DNA of 64,000 nucleotides from Citrobacter sedlakii NBRC 105722 (GTDB lineage Bacteria; Pseudomonadota; Gammaproteobacteria; Enterobacterales; Enterobacteriaceae): NCBI RefSeq assembly GCF_000759835.1, contig NZ_BBNB01000009.1, positions 62,001 to 126,000 of the forward strand, read 5' to 3'. Shown piece by piece: positions 52,155 to 61,484 of this stretch (position 1 is its first letter; each line of letters starts with the position of its first letter). The notes under the pieces were generated by a model. It saw only the letters and a program-made list of their open reading frames with translations, ran no database searches and was not told where the DNA came from. The position numbers and the translations under genes were made by a program.

Positions 52155-52772
52155 ATGAGTGAGTACAAACATCCCCTGCGCGTCGGCGTGGGCGGCCCGG
52201 TAGGATCGGGCAAAACCGCCCTGCTGGAAGCGTTATGCAAAGCCATGCGCGACACCTGGCAACTGGCGGTGGTCACGAACGACATTTACACCAAAGAGGA
52301 TCAGCGCATCCTGACAGAAGCGGGCGCGCTTGAGCCGGAACGCATCGTCGGCGTCGAAACCGGCGGCTGTCCACACACCGCCATCCGTGAAGACGCCTCA
52401 ATGAATCTGGCGGCAGTGGATGCATTAAGCGCGAAATTCGGTAATCTGGATCTGATCTTCGTCGAAAGCGGCGGTGACAACCTGAGCGCCACGTTCAGTC
52501 CGGAGCTGGCGGATCTGACGATCTACGTGATCGATGTAGCTGAAGGAGAGAAGATCCCACGCAAAGGCGGCCCGGGGATCACTAAATCTGACTTTCTGGT
52601 GATCAACAAAACCGATCTGGCCCCTTACGTCGGGGCGTCGCTGGAGGTGATGGCGCGCGACACCAACCGCATGCGCGGCGCGCGTCCGTGGACCTTTACT
52701 AACCTGAAGACGGGCGACGGTTTGGAGACGATTATTGCGTTTCTGAAAGAGAAAGGGATGCTGCGAATCTGA
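52155..52772 (+). CDS. ureG: UreG, urease accessory GTPase
   Basis: A 205-residue SIMIBI-class GTPase driving nickel delivery. The P-loop GPVGSGKT (near 14-21), the metal-binding CPH motif (GGCPHT near 72-74), SGGDN and NKTDL (guanine specificity) are all intact. Last gene of the cluster. No nickel or urea permease gene is linked. Confidence 0.98.
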   Translation: MSEYKHPLRVGVGGPVGSGKTALLEALCKAMRDTWQLAVVTNDIYTKEDQRILTEAGALEPERIVGVETGGCPHTAIREDASMNLAAVDALSAKFGNLDLIFVESGGDNLSATFSPELADLTIYVIDVAEGEKIPRKGGPGITKSDFLVINKTDLAPYVGASLEVMARDTNRMRGARPWTFTNLKTGDGLETIIAFLKEKGMLRI

Positions 52773-52775
52773 CTA

Positions 52776-52800
52776 AAAGGGCCTGGCGATAAGCCAGGCC
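52776..52800. terminator. Bidirectional terminator between ureG and the S8 gene
   Basis: GGCCTGGC and GCCAGGCC arms around GATAA, flanked by AAAA on the left. On the minus strand it is followed by TTTT, so it terminates the protease transcript better than the urease transcript. Confidence 0.85.
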
Positions 52801-52807
52801 TTCATGG

Positions 52808-54859
52808 TTATTTGCAGCTGTTATTGGATGTGCCCTGTTCACGCCATGCGCCCCACTGGCCGCCCGTTCCCGGTGTTTCCTGTCCCGGGTTGACATACCA
52901 CTGGTTGAACCAAATTTTACCGTTGTAAGATACTTTGGTGCATTTGGTCGGATAGGCTATTTTGCCGTTATAGGCTGGCGCCGTATTGGTCGCCGGCACG
53001 TCATCATTTGCCGGCGCGTCGTCATTCGCCGGCGTATCGTCTTTTGTCGGCGTGTCTTCCTTCGCTGGCGTCGCAGGTTTACTTACCATGATGGTCATGC
53101 TGTCCTGCGCGGTACGGCCATCCGCCCCTGTTGTTGTCAGCGTAAAGGTAGCCTGCCCTTCCGTATTGGCAGGAATCACCGCATAGGCATGAGCATTGTC
53201 GATGCTGTTCACCTGCACGCCGTTCAGTTTTTCCTCCAGGAAGAAGGTGCCCACACCTTTTGTTACGCTCCAGTTATACGATGTCGCGTTCAGGCTCTTG
53301 CTGCCGTCCAGAGGATAGGTGCTTACGCCAGTGGTTGGGGAAACCATAGTGTAGTCTGCTCCTGCGGCAGCGGTAGGAGCAGGAATAGCAGGAATATCGC
53401 TGCCATTCTTCAACGCCAGGATCCGGGCGACAGCACGCGCCATATCGGGTTGCGTGCCGACCTTCGCCGAGTCGCCATTCGCAATTGGCGTGCCGGTCTC
53501 AGCCAGGATTTGACGCATCTGGCGCGGTGTTACGGTGATCCCGTTCGCTTTGGCAATACCTGACAGGCTGGCCACCACGCCTGCCACAATAGGCGTTGCT
53601 GAAGATGTCCCGCCAAAACTTCCGGTATAATTTGCATTGGTTCTGTTATAGAGATTGCCATAGCCCGTCGTTGTGACATCACTACAGCCTCTTGATGAAC
53701 TGGTGACACGCGACCCATAGGTGCTAAAGTTCGCTTTTTTACCGTCTTTTGAACAGAATGCCCCGGCGATAATCGCGCCTGAATCACGCACTTGCGTATC
53801 CCAACGACCATTAAAGGCGGGAGAGTCCAGATTAATATTGCCATTCCCTGCGGAAGTAATCACAAACACGCCTTTATCCGTGAGCGCCTTGATGACGTTG
53901 AAATAACTGTCCAGATATTCAATGGGAATATAACAGGCTGATTTACAGGTCCCGGTAATTTCTCCGCCATACGTCTGCATATTTAACGAGACAACATCAC
54001 CCGCTTTTAATAACGGAATAACATTAAAGAGATTCGACGCAGGCCAGGCCGCATAGCCCACTTTGCTTTTATAACTTAGACCACGAACACCAGAACCAAT
54101 ATCGCGCGCAGCTAAAATACCAACAGAAGCCGTATTATGTTCCCGCTCATTGCAGGTATCTTTATTTGGTCCCTGAACGAATGAAGCAGGTGGTAAATTC
54201 ACATGATTTGCATTCCAGCCGCAGTTCTCAGAAGAAACAATAGTGATATCCTCACCCTCGTTCCCTATATACTGATTAACGCTGTCGCGGTTCACCCCGC
54301 CAATATAATAACCAGAACGCTTGTCATCCGGGGCTTTTAAATAATCCTGCTGCTGTCGATAATCGGGCACAGACACGGCCGACAGGCCGCTGTTCACTGT
54401 CGATTTTAATAGGGTTGAAGACTGACCCGCTTCTTGCTTTTCTGCCTGAAAACCTACGGGCATAGCTTCAGGATAAACAGTCTCAACATCCTGATTTTGT
54501 TGAATAGTGTTGATCACATGTTCGATATAATTTCGATCTTGCTTTTTATTTTCTGGCAGCTCAATACGCAGATAACGATCGAATCCATACCGTGCGTTTA
54601 GCTCCGCAATTTCAGCTGCGCGTTCGCGGCTCAGGTTGTCCGCGTGGTACATGCGGGTGGCGACGAGTGCGGGATCGTCAAGTTTTAACGGGGAGGTTTG
54701 AGATTTACCCGGTTTTAGCTTAACGACAATAGCGTCATACGAAACGCCTTCCTGAACCTCTTGCGCCTGATGTACGTGCTGTAAGGCGGTGCCGGTTTGA
54801 GCGTAAGCCGCACAGGTTACTGCTGCGCAAATTAACATTGATAAAATGCTTTTTTTCAT
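52808..54859 (-). CDS. Exported subtilase (S8)-like protein with PKD-like and chitin-binding-like domains
   Basis: A 683-residue exported protein. Residues 1-20 are a Sec signal peptide. An inhibitor-like prodomain (about 40-135) precedes an S8 domain (about 185-480) with the nucleophile S419 (GGTSSATP), His H241 (REHNTASVG) and oxyanion N339 (SAGNGN). The usual catalytic Asp is not seen: the strand reads DITIVSSENCGW (S209/S210 in its place). Then come a PKD-like beta domain (about 497-593), an acidic Pro-rich six-residue repeat linker (about 597-627), and a Trp-rich CBM5/12-like tail (about 636-676). It is much more AT-rich than its neighbours. Activity is uncertain. Confidence 0.8.
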   Translation of the reverse strand: MKKSILSMLICAAVTCAAYAQTGTALQHVHQAQEVQEGVSYDAIVVKLKPGKSQTSPLKLDDPALVATRMYHADNLSRERAAEIAELNARYGFDRYLRIELPENKKQDRNYIEHVINTIQQNQDVETVYPEAMPVGFQAEKQEAGQSSTLLKSTVNSGLSAVSVPDYRQQQDYLKAPDDKRSGYYIGGVNRDSVNQYIGNEGEDITIVSSENCGWNANHVNLPPASFVQGPNKDTCNEREHNTASVGILAARDIGSGVRGLSYKSKVGYAAWPASNLFNVIPLLKAGDVVSLNMQTYGGEITGTCKSACYIPIEYLDSYFNVIKALTDKGVFVITSAGNGNINLDSPAFNGRWDTQVRDSGAIIAGAFCSKDGKKANFSTYGSRVTSSSRGCSDVTTTGYGNLYNRTNANYTGSFGGTSSATPIVAGVVASLSGIAKANGITVTPRQMRQILAETGTPIANGDSAKVGTQPDMARAVARILALKNGSDIPAIPAPTAAAGADYTMVSPTTGVSTYPLDGSKSLNATSYNWSVTKGVGTFFLEEKLNGVQVNSIDNAHAYAVIPANTEGQATFTLTTTGADGRTAQDSMTIMVSKPATPAKEDTPTKDDTPANDDAPANDDVPATNTAPAYNGKIAYPTKCTKVSYNGKIWFNQWYVNPGQETPGTGGQWGAWREQGTSNNSCK
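52989..53074 (-). repeat. 18-bp tandem repeats encoding the protease linker
   Basis: About five units, each 18 bases, encode the six-residue repeat TPAKED-TPTKDD-TPANDD-APANDD-VPATNT. Adjacent units share the GCCGGCG core. Such repeats can change copy number and so linker length. Confidence 0.75.
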
Positions 54860-55104
54860 GTTAGCCGATATTCCTTTATGACATGATCTGTGTTGTTCCT
54901 TTTTTCAGCCTAAAATAGTCATTACCCAACGGCCAAGTAGAGCTTTCTTTTAAATAATAAGAAAATTCTTTTTCTTTCGCGCCGAGCTAAAAAACAGAGG
55001 CGTTACACAAGTCAACTCATAAAAAAGATAAAAACGGTCAAAATAAAAAAATCGCATATCGACATTAATGCAAGCACATTTTTATATGAAAGTGTTCTTT
55101 TAAT

Positions 55105-55133
55105 TTTACTCACCAACGTATGGTGCTTATAAA
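55105..55133 (+). promoter_or_regulatory. Sigma-70 promoter of the RcsB-like gene with an inverted repeat in its spacer
   Basis: TTTACT (55105-55110), a 17-base spacer, and TATAAA (55128-55133). The spacer contains CACCA-ACGTA-TGGTG (55111-55125), an inverted repeat well placed for an operator. The 303-base gap (54860-55162) is AT-rich and must also hold the promoter of the divergent S8 gene, which I cannot pin down. Confidence 0.55.
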
Positions 55134-55162
55134 ATATTCGCCTTCTTATGCTGGAGAACGTG

Positions 55163-55831
55163 ATGTCAGTAAAAATAGCGATTGCCGATGAGCACCCCCT
55201 GATCCGCCGGGGTATACGTGCAATGATTGAAGGGTTAGACAGATCCTGCGCAAGCTCTGGTTCCCATTTCTCGCTGCTGGAAGACGTCGGATCGACCTCT
55301 TCCTTGCTTACGTTGCTGGCAGGAGAAACTCCCGACATCCTGCTGTTGGGATATATGCTTAACACCGCACAACACCTTCATCCGCACTGTGATTTGGACG
55401 GACTGGCGCTGATTAAAAAATTGCACCAGAAATACCCTGCGTTAAAAGTGGTGCTGATAGCCCCGTTTAAAAGCCCGCAGCTTATCCGGCTGACGCTTGA
55501 AGCCGGGGCAAAAGCCTATGTCAGTCACGCCCTCAGTGAGACAGTCCTGCGCGATACGCTTAATTGCGTCATAAAAGATGAGGTCTACATCGAACCGTCG
55601 CTAATGAAAGGCTTCCTTCAAAGCGAGGAGTCGCTCTCCGCCAGAGAAATAGACGTGTTGCGTTTTCTGTGCAAAGGGGGAAATCTGACGGATGTCTCTC
55701 GTCAGATGCACCTGAGTATTAAAACCGTAAGCGCGCATAAAATACGGGCAATGGAGAAATTGCGGGTGAAAAATGACAGTCAGCTCTATTGCCTGCTGGC
55801 CAGATCCCGGATATTAGATATTATGACCTGA
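55163..55831 (+). CDS. RcsB/LuxR-type regulator with a degenerate receiver
   Basis: A 222-residue NarL/FixJ-type regulator most like RcsB. The N-terminal receiver keeps the acidic pair region (IADEHPLIRRG) but the phospho-acceptor Asp is Gly: DILLLGYML, G63. A LuxR HTH follows (about 155-212; SAREIDVLRFLCKGG, SIKTVSAHKIRAMEKL). GGAG before the ATG at 55163 supports this start over the ATG at 55148. It is divergent from the S8 protein gene and convergent with tsaD. Phosphorylation-independent regulation is inferred. Confidence 0.85.
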   Translation: MSVKIAIADEHPLIRRGIRAMIEGLDRSCASSGSHFSLLEDVGSTSSLLTLLAGETPDILLLGYMLNTAQHLHPHCDLDGLALIKKLHQKYPALKVVLIAPFKSPQLIRLTLEAGAKAYVSHALSETVLRDTLNCVIKDEVYIEPSLMKGFLQSEESLSAREIDVLRFLCKGGNLTDVSRQMHLSIKTVSAHKIRAMEKLRVKNDSQLYCLLARSRILDIMT

Positions 55832-55852
55832 CATCCGGGATGACACGCCGCC

Positions 55853-56866
55853 TCAGGCGGCAGGCAACTCCGCCAGCGGCCAGCGCGGACGCACGCTGAC
55901 GCCCAGGTCGGCCAGCGCGCCCGCTTTAAAACGCACCATACCGGCATAGGCGATCATCGCGCCATTGTCAGTGCAAAATTCCGGGCGGGCGTAAAAGACT
56001 TCGCCACGGCGTTTTTGCATCATCTCTGCCAGCTTCGCGCGCAGGGTGCGGTTAGCGCTGACGCCCCCCGCCATCACCAGACGTTTGAAACCGGTTTGAT
56101 CCAGCGCGCGTTTGCATTTGATCATCAGCGTATCGACGACCGCGTCTTCAAATGCGCGGGCGATATCGGCGCGGGTCTGATCGTCATCGCCATTGCTGCG
56201 AATGGTGTTAGCAGCAAAGGTTTTCAGGCCGGAAAAGCTGAAGTCCAGCCCAGGGCGATCGGTCATCGGGCGTGGGAAGACAAAACGCCCGGCGGTACCC
56301 TGTGCGGCCATTTTCGACAGCATCGGACCACCAGGATAGTCCAGCCCCAGCAGCTTCGCGGTTTTATCAAACGCTTCGCCAGCGGCATCGTCAATCGACT
56401 CGCCCAGCAGGGTATACTGACCGACGCCGGTCACGCTGATAAGCTGCGTATGGCCGCCGGAAACCAGCAGCGCCACAAACGGAAATTCTGGCGGGTTATC
56501 TTCCAGCATCGGCGCCAGCAGATGCCCTTCCATATGGTGTACAGGAATGGCCGGCACGTTCCAGGCGAATGCCAACGAACGTCCAACCGTTGCGCCCACC
56601 AGCAGCGCGCCAACCAGACCCGGACCGGCGGTATACGCCACCGCGTCAATCTCTTTGGCGTTCAATCCGGCTTCTTTCAGCGCCGCCTGGATCAACGGTA
56701 CCGTTTTGCGGACGTGATCGCGTGAAGCCAGCTCAGGCACCACGCCGCCGTAGTCAGCGTGTAATTTCACCTGACTATACAATTGGTTGGCTAACAGACC
56801 TTTTTCGTCGTCGTAAATGGCGATGCCGGTTTCATCGCAGGATGTTTCAATTCCCAGTACACGCAT
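55853..56866 (-). CDS. tsaD: TsaD, tRNA N6-threonylcarbamoyladenosine synthase subunit
   Basis: A 337-residue ASKHA-fold enzyme that, with TsaBCE, makes t6A at position 37 of ANN-decoding tRNAs. Metal-binding histidines are in VHHMEGH (near 111 and 115). Divergent from rpsU, as in E. coli. Two extra genes and the urease cluster separate it from ttdT. Confidence 0.98.
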   Translation of the reverse strand: MRVLGIETSCDETGIAIYDDEKGLLANQLYSQVKLHADYGGVVPELASRDHVRKTVPLIQAALKEAGLNAKEIDAVAYTAGPGLVGALLVGATVGRSLAFAWNVPAIPVHHMEGHLLAPMLEDNPPEFPFVALLVSGGHTQLISVTGVGQYTLLGESIDDAAGEAFDKTAKLLGLDYPGGPMLSKMAAQGTAGRFVFPRPMTDRPGLDFSFSGLKTFAANTIRSNGDDDQTRADIARAFEDAVVDTLMIKCKRALDQTGFKRLVMAGGVSANRTLRAKLAEMMQKRRGEVFYARPEFCTDNGAMIAYAGMVRFKAGALADLGVSVRPRWPLAELPAA

Positions 56867-56945
56867 GACTTGTTTTACCTCACTCTGATACCGCGCAGTT
56901 TAGGTCGAATGCGGGTCGATGTATACCCTGCGACCTGACTTCGTG

Positions 56946-56951
56946 TATACT
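56946..56951 (+). promoter_or_regulatory. -10 element of the rpsU-dnaG-rpoD operon
   Basis: TATACT, preceded by TGTG (extended-type TG near -14) and CCTGACTTCG. The -35 region is weak. It lies 143 bases before rpsU, where the E. coli macromolecular synthesis operon promoters are found. Confidence 0.6.
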
Positions 56952-57054
56952 CTGGCCCCTTACAAAAGTCCCTTTCAAAAAAGGCCGCGGTGCTTTACAA
57001 AGCAGCAGCAATTGCAGTAAAATTCCGCACCATTTTGAAATAAGCTGGCGTTGA

Positions 57055-57309
<255 letters not shown>

Positions 57310-57355
57310 TCTGTTGAGGGCCAGGGCTCTCAATTCAGACAGAGTTGTAGTTGTA

Positions 57356-57393
57356 AGGCCGTGCTTCCGAAAGGAATGCGCGGCTTGTTTTCG
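57356..57393 (+). terminator. Leaky terminator between rpsU and dnaG
   Basis: GGCCGTGCTTCC and GGAATGCGCGGCTT arms around GAAA, followed by GTTTTCGTTT. It matches the partial terminator T1 known here in E. coli, which lowers dnaG relative to rpsU. Confidence 0.8.
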
Positions 57394-57412
57394 TTTATGA
57401 ATCAGCAATTAC

Positions 57413-57443
57413 ACAACATCATTCACCCTGTATCAAAGCGGCA
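57413..57443 (+). repeat. Shared intergenic element, copy 1 (5' of dnaG)
   Basis: ACAACATCATTC followed by a short variable stretch, then TGTATCAA and a GGCA end. A closely related copy lies at 59298-59326 before rpoD. Both copies begin 106 or more bases before the next gene and are followed by G/C-rich hairpin-forming sequence. Confidence 0.55.
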
Positions 57444-57544
57444 AGTGAGTGAATCCCCGGAGCTTAGAGAAGTCAGTAACTGGGGGTGAACGAGCGCAGC
57501 CAACGCAGAGACAGTTTGAAGGATGAAGTTTACTAACGGGGCTT

Positions 57545-59290
57545 ATGGCTGGACGAATCCCACGCGTATTTATTAATGACCTGCTGGCGCGCACCGACAT
57601 CGTCGATCTGATCGACGCGCGGGTGAAGCTCAAAAAGCAGGGCAAGAATTATCATGCGTGCTGTCCGTTCCATAACGAAAAAACCCCCTCTTTCACCGTA
57701 AACGGTGAAAAACAGTTTTATCACTGCTTTGGATGCGGCGCGCACGGCAACGCGATCGATTTCCTGATGAACTACGACAAGCTCGAGTTCGTGGAAACCG
57801 TCGAAGAGCTGGCGGCAATGCACAATCTTGAGGTTCCATTTGAAGCAGGCACTGGCCCCAGTCAGATAGAGCGCCATCAACGGCAAAGCCTTTATCAATT
57901 GATGGACGGTCTGAACACGTTTTATCAGCAATCTCTGATGCAACCCGCCGCTACCCCTGCGCGCCAGTATCTGGAAAAGCGAGGACTCAGTAGCGAAGTG
58001 ATCGCGCGTTTTGCTATTGGTTTTGCGCCCCCCGGCTGGGACAACGTCCTGAAACGGTTTGGCGGCAATAGCGAAAATCGCCAGTCACTGGTCGACGCGG
58101 GCATGTTGGTCACCAACGATCAGGGACGCAGCTATGACCGCTTCCGCGAACGGGTGATGTTCCCCATTCGCGACAAGCGTGGCCGGGTGATTGGCTTTGG
58201 TGGTCGGGTGCTGGGCGATGCCCTGCCGAAGTACCTCAACTCCCCGGAAACCGATATTTTTCATAAAGGCCGTCAGTTGTATGGTCTGTATGAAGCGCAG
58301 CAGGATAACGCCGATCCACAGCGACTGCTGGTTGTGGAAGGTTATATGGATGTGGTGGCGCTGGCGCAATACGGCATTAACTACGCCGTGGCGTCGTTGG
58401 GCACCTCGACCACCGCCGATCACATTCAGCTCCTGTTTCGCGCGACCAACACGGTGATTTGCTGTTATGACGGCGACCGGGCAGGACGAGACGCCGCCTG
58501 GCGCGCGCTGGAAACCGCGCTGCCGTATATGACCGATGGTCGTCAGCTACGCTTTATGTTCCTGCCTGACGGCGAAGACCCGGATACGCTGGTGCGTAAA
58601 GAGGGTAAAGAAGCGTTTGAAACCCGGATGGAGCAGGCGTTACCGCTCTCCGCGTTTTTGTTTAACAGCCTGCTGCCGCAGGTCGATTTGAGCACCCCGG
58701 ACGGACGCGCGCAGCTCAGTACGCTGGCATTACCGTTAATCACTCAGGTGCCGGGCGAAACGCTGCGCATTTACCTGCGCCAGGAGTTGGGCAACAAGCT
58801 GGGCATCCTTGACGACAGCCAGCTTGAACGATTAATGCCAAAATTGTCTGAAAATGGCCCTTCCCGGCCCGCTCCACAGCTAAAACGCACGACCATGCGT
58901 ATACTGATAGGACTGCTGGTGCAAAATCCGGAACTGGCGCCACTGGTCCCACCGTTGAACGGTCTGGATCATAATAAGCTGCCCGGACTTGGCTTATTTG
59001 CAGAACTGGTCAACACTTGTTTGTCCCAACCAGGTCTGACCACCGGGCAACTTTTAGAACACTATCGTGGCACAAATGATGCGGCCACCCTTGAAAAACT
59101 GTCGATGTGGGACGATATAGCAGATAAGGACATTGCTGAAAAAACCTTCACCGACTCACTCAACCATATGTTTGATTCGATGCTTGAGCTGCGCCAGGAA
59201 GAGTTGATTGCTCGTGAGCGCACACATGGTTTAAGCAGCGAAGAACGCCGGGAGCTCTGGACTCTGAACCAGGAGCTGGCGAAGAGATAA
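57545..59290 (+). CDS. dnaG: DnaG, DNA primase
   Basis: A 581-residue primase that makes RNA primers at the replication fork. The zinc-binding domain has C40/H43/C61/C64 (CCPFHNE and CFGCGAHG). The TOPRIM core includes EGYMD and DGDRAGRDA. The C-terminal domain (about 434-581) binds the DnaB helicase. Second gene of the macromolecular synthesis operon; a weak ribosome-binding site keeps its level low. Confidence 0.99.
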   Translation: MAGRIPRVFINDLLARTDIVDLIDARVKLKKQGKNYHACCPFHNEKTPSFTVNGEKQFYHCFGCGAHGNAIDFLMNYDKLEFVETVEELAAMHNLEVPFEAGTGPSQIERHQRQSLYQLMDGLNTFYQQSLMQPAATPARQYLEKRGLSSEVIARFAIGFAPPGWDNVLKRFGGNSENRQSLVDAGMLVTNDQGRSYDRFRERVMFPIRDKRGRVIGFGGRVLGDALPKYLNSPETDIFHKGRQLYGLYEAQQDNADPQRLLVVEGYMDVVALAQYGINYAVASLGTSTTADHIQLLFRATNTVICCYDGDRAGRDAAWRALETALPYMTDGRQLRFMFLPDGEDPDTLVRKEGKEAFETRMEQALPLSAFLFNSLLPQVDLSTPDGRAQLSTLALPLITQVPGETLRIYLRQELGNKLGILDDSQLERLMPKLSENGPSRPAPQLKRTTMRILIGLLVQNPELAPLVPPLNGLDHNKLPGLGLFAELVNTCLSQPGLTTGQLLEHYRGTNDAATLEKLSMWDDIADKDIAEKTFTDSLNHMFDSMLELRQEELIARERTHGLSSEERRELWTLNQELAKR

Positions 59291-59297
59291 CTGAAAG

Positions 59298-59326
59298 ACA
59301 ACATCATTCGCGTTGTATCAAGGGCA
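59298..59326 (+). repeat. Shared intergenic element, copy 2 (5' of rpoD)
   Basis: Same element as at 57413-57443, with ACAACATCATTC, TGTATCAA and GGCA. The surrounding 258-base dnaG-rpoD gap contains G/C-rich hairpins (59338-59375) but no gene, and is where E. coli carries RNase E processing and internal rpoD promoters. Confidence 0.55.
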
Positions 59327-59548
59327 GCATGAAATGCATCCCGGGAGTGTAAAGCTCGGGAACTCAGCGCCCCCAGGGACAATGTAAATGAGGAAGTATT
59401 TAACGGCTTAAGTGCCGAATAGCGATCGGGGAGACCCCGACAGCCGCACTGAGAGGCAGCGGCAAAAAAACAAATACGCCCTCGCTTTAAATGTTGGCGG
59501 CAACGCTGGCTGACACCAATCAAACGAATTAAGTGTGGATACCGTCTT

Positions 59549-61396
59549 ATGGAGCAAAACCCGCAGTCACAGCTGAAGCTTCTTGTTACCCGTGGTAAGG
59601 AGCAAGGCTATCTGACCTATGCCGAGGTCAATGACCATCTGCCGGAAGATATCGTCGATTCAGATCAGATCGAAGATATCATCCAAATGATCAACGACAT
59701 GGGTATTCAGGTGATGGAAGAAGCACCGGATGCCGATGATCTGCTGCTTGCTGAAAACACGACCAGTACCGATGAAGACGCAGAAGAAGCGGCTGCGCAG
59801 GTTCTCTCCAGCGTAGAGTCGGAAATCGGTCGCACCACCGATCCGGTGCGCATGTACATGCGCGAAATGGGCACCGTTGAACTGTTGACCCGCGAAGGCG
59901 AAATCGACATCGCAAAACGCATTGAAGACGGGATCAACCAGGTTCAGTGTTCTGTTGCGGAATACCCGGAAGCCATTACCTATCTTCTGGAACAATACGA
60001 TCGCGTTGAAGCAGAAGAAGCGCGTCTGTCCGATCTGATCACCGGTTTCGTTGATCCAAACGCGGAAGAAGATCTGGCGCCTACCGCCACCCACGTCGGC
60101 TCAGAACTGTCTCAGGAAGACATGGACGACGATGAGGATGAAGATGAGGAAGACGGCGACGACGACAGCGCGGATGACGACAACAGCATCGACCCGGAAC
60201 TGGCGCGCGAGAAATTCGCTGAACTGCGTACGCAGTATGAAGTGACGCGTGACACCATCAAAGCGAAAGGCCGTAGTCATGCGGATGCGCAGACCGAGAT
60301 CCTCAAGCTTTCTGAAGTGTTCAAGCAGTTCCGTCTGGTACCGAAGCAGTTCGACTACCTCGTGAACAGCATGCGCGTGATGATGGACCGTGTGCGTACT
60401 CAGGAACGCCTGATCATGAAGCTCTGCGTTGAGCAGTGTAAAATGCCGAAGAAGAACTTCATCACCCTGTTCACCGGCAACGAGACCAGCGAAACCTGGT
60501 TCAACGCGGCTATCGCGATGAACAAACCGTGGTCTGAAAAGCTGCACGACGTGGCCGATGACGTTCACCGCGGCCTGCAAAAACTGCAGCAGATTGAAGA
60601 AGAGACCGGCCTGACCATCGAGCAGGTGAAAGACATCAACCGTCGTATGTCCATCGGCGAAGCAAAAGCCCGCCGTGCGAAGAAAGAGATGGTTGAAGCG
60701 AACTTACGTCTGGTTATCTCTATCGCCAAGAAATACACCAACCGTGGCCTGCAGTTCCTGGATCTGATTCAGGAAGGCAACATCGGTCTGATGAAAGCGG
60801 TAGACAAGTTTGAATACCGTCGTGGTTACAAGTTCTCCACTTATGCGACCTGGTGGATCCGTCAGGCGATCACCCGCTCTATCGCAGACCAGGCGCGCAC
60901 CATCCGTATCCCGGTGCATATGATTGAGACCATCAACAAGCTCAACCGTATATCCCGCCAGATGCTGCAAGAGATGGGGCGTGAACCGACGCCGGAAGAA
61001 CTGGCCGAACGTATGCTGATGCCGGAAGACAAGATCCGTAAAGTGCTGAAGATCGCCAAAGAGCCGATCTCCATGGAAACCCCGATCGGTGACGATGAAG
61101 ATTCGCATCTGGGTGATTTCATTGAGGATACCACCCTCGAGCTGCCGCTGGACTCTGCCACTACCGAGAGCCTGCGTGCCGCCACGCACGACGTTCTGGC
61201 TGGCCTGACCGCCCGTGAAGCCAAAGTGCTGCGTATGCGTTTCGGTATCGATATGAACACCGACCACACGCTGGAAGAAGTGGGTAAACAGTTTGACGTT
61301 ACCCGCGAACGTATCCGTCAGATCGAAGCGAAGGCGCTGCGTAAACTACGCCACCCGAGCCGCTCTGAAGTGTTGCGTAGCTTCCTCGACGATTAA
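59549..61396 (+). CDS. rpoD: RpoD, RNA polymerase sigma-70
   Basis: A 615-residue primary sigma factor. Region 1.1 is at the N-terminus, followed by an acidic stretch ([14 protein letters not shown] near 190-203), the non-conserved region, regions 2.1-2.4 ([29 protein letters not shown]), 3 and 4 with the -35-binding HTH ([13 protein letters not shown]). Two residues longer than the E. coli protein. Last gene of the macromolecular synthesis operon. Confidence 0.99.
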   Translation: MEQNPQSQLKLLVTRGKEQGYLTYAEVNDHLPEDIVDSDQIEDIIQMINDMGIQVMEEAPDADDLLLAENTTSTDEDAEEAAAQVLSSVESEIGRTTDPVRMYMREMGTVELLTREGEIDIAKRIEDGINQVQCSVAEYPEAITYLLEQYDRVEAEEARLSDLITGFVDPNAEEDLAPTATHVGSELSQEDMDDDEDEDEEDGDDDSADDDNSIDPELAREKFAELRTQYEVTRDTIKAKGRSHADAQTEILKLSEVFKQFRLVPKQFDYLVNSMRVMMDRVRTQERLIMKLCVEQCKMPKKNFITLFTGNETSETWFNAAIAMNKPWSEKLHDVADDVHRGLQKLQQIEEETGLTIEQVKDINRRMSIGEAKARRAKKEMVEANLRLVISIAKKYTNRGLQFLDLIQEGNIGLMKAVDKFEYRRGYKFSTYATWWIRQAITRSIADQARTIRIPVHMIETINKLNRISRQMLQEMGREPTPEELAERMLMPEDKIRKVLKIAKEPISMETPIGDDEDSHLGDFIEDTTLELPLDSATTESLRAATHDVLAGLTAREAKVLRMRFGIDMNTDHTLEEVGKQFDVTRERIRQIEAKALRKLRHPSRSEVLRSFLDD

Positions 61397-61416
61397 TTTC
61401 GTCGTCTGTATCACTG

Positions 61417-61443
61417 ACGCCACCTTCGGGTGGCGTTTTTTTT
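61417..61443 (+). terminator. Intrinsic terminator of rpoD
   Basis: ACGCCACC and GGTGGCGT arms around TTCG, followed by T8. It begins 20 bases after the rpoD stop. Confidence 0.94.
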
Positions 61444-61484
61444 ACTGCTCGGTAGATCCTGCATCGGGGCAATACTATCCCGCG

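Noticed and set aside
60120-60195. Acidic GATGAGGATGAAGAT-rich stretch in rpoD as a repeat expansion
   Set aside because: The Asp/Glu-rich segment is a normal part of the non-conserved region of enterobacterial sigma-70.
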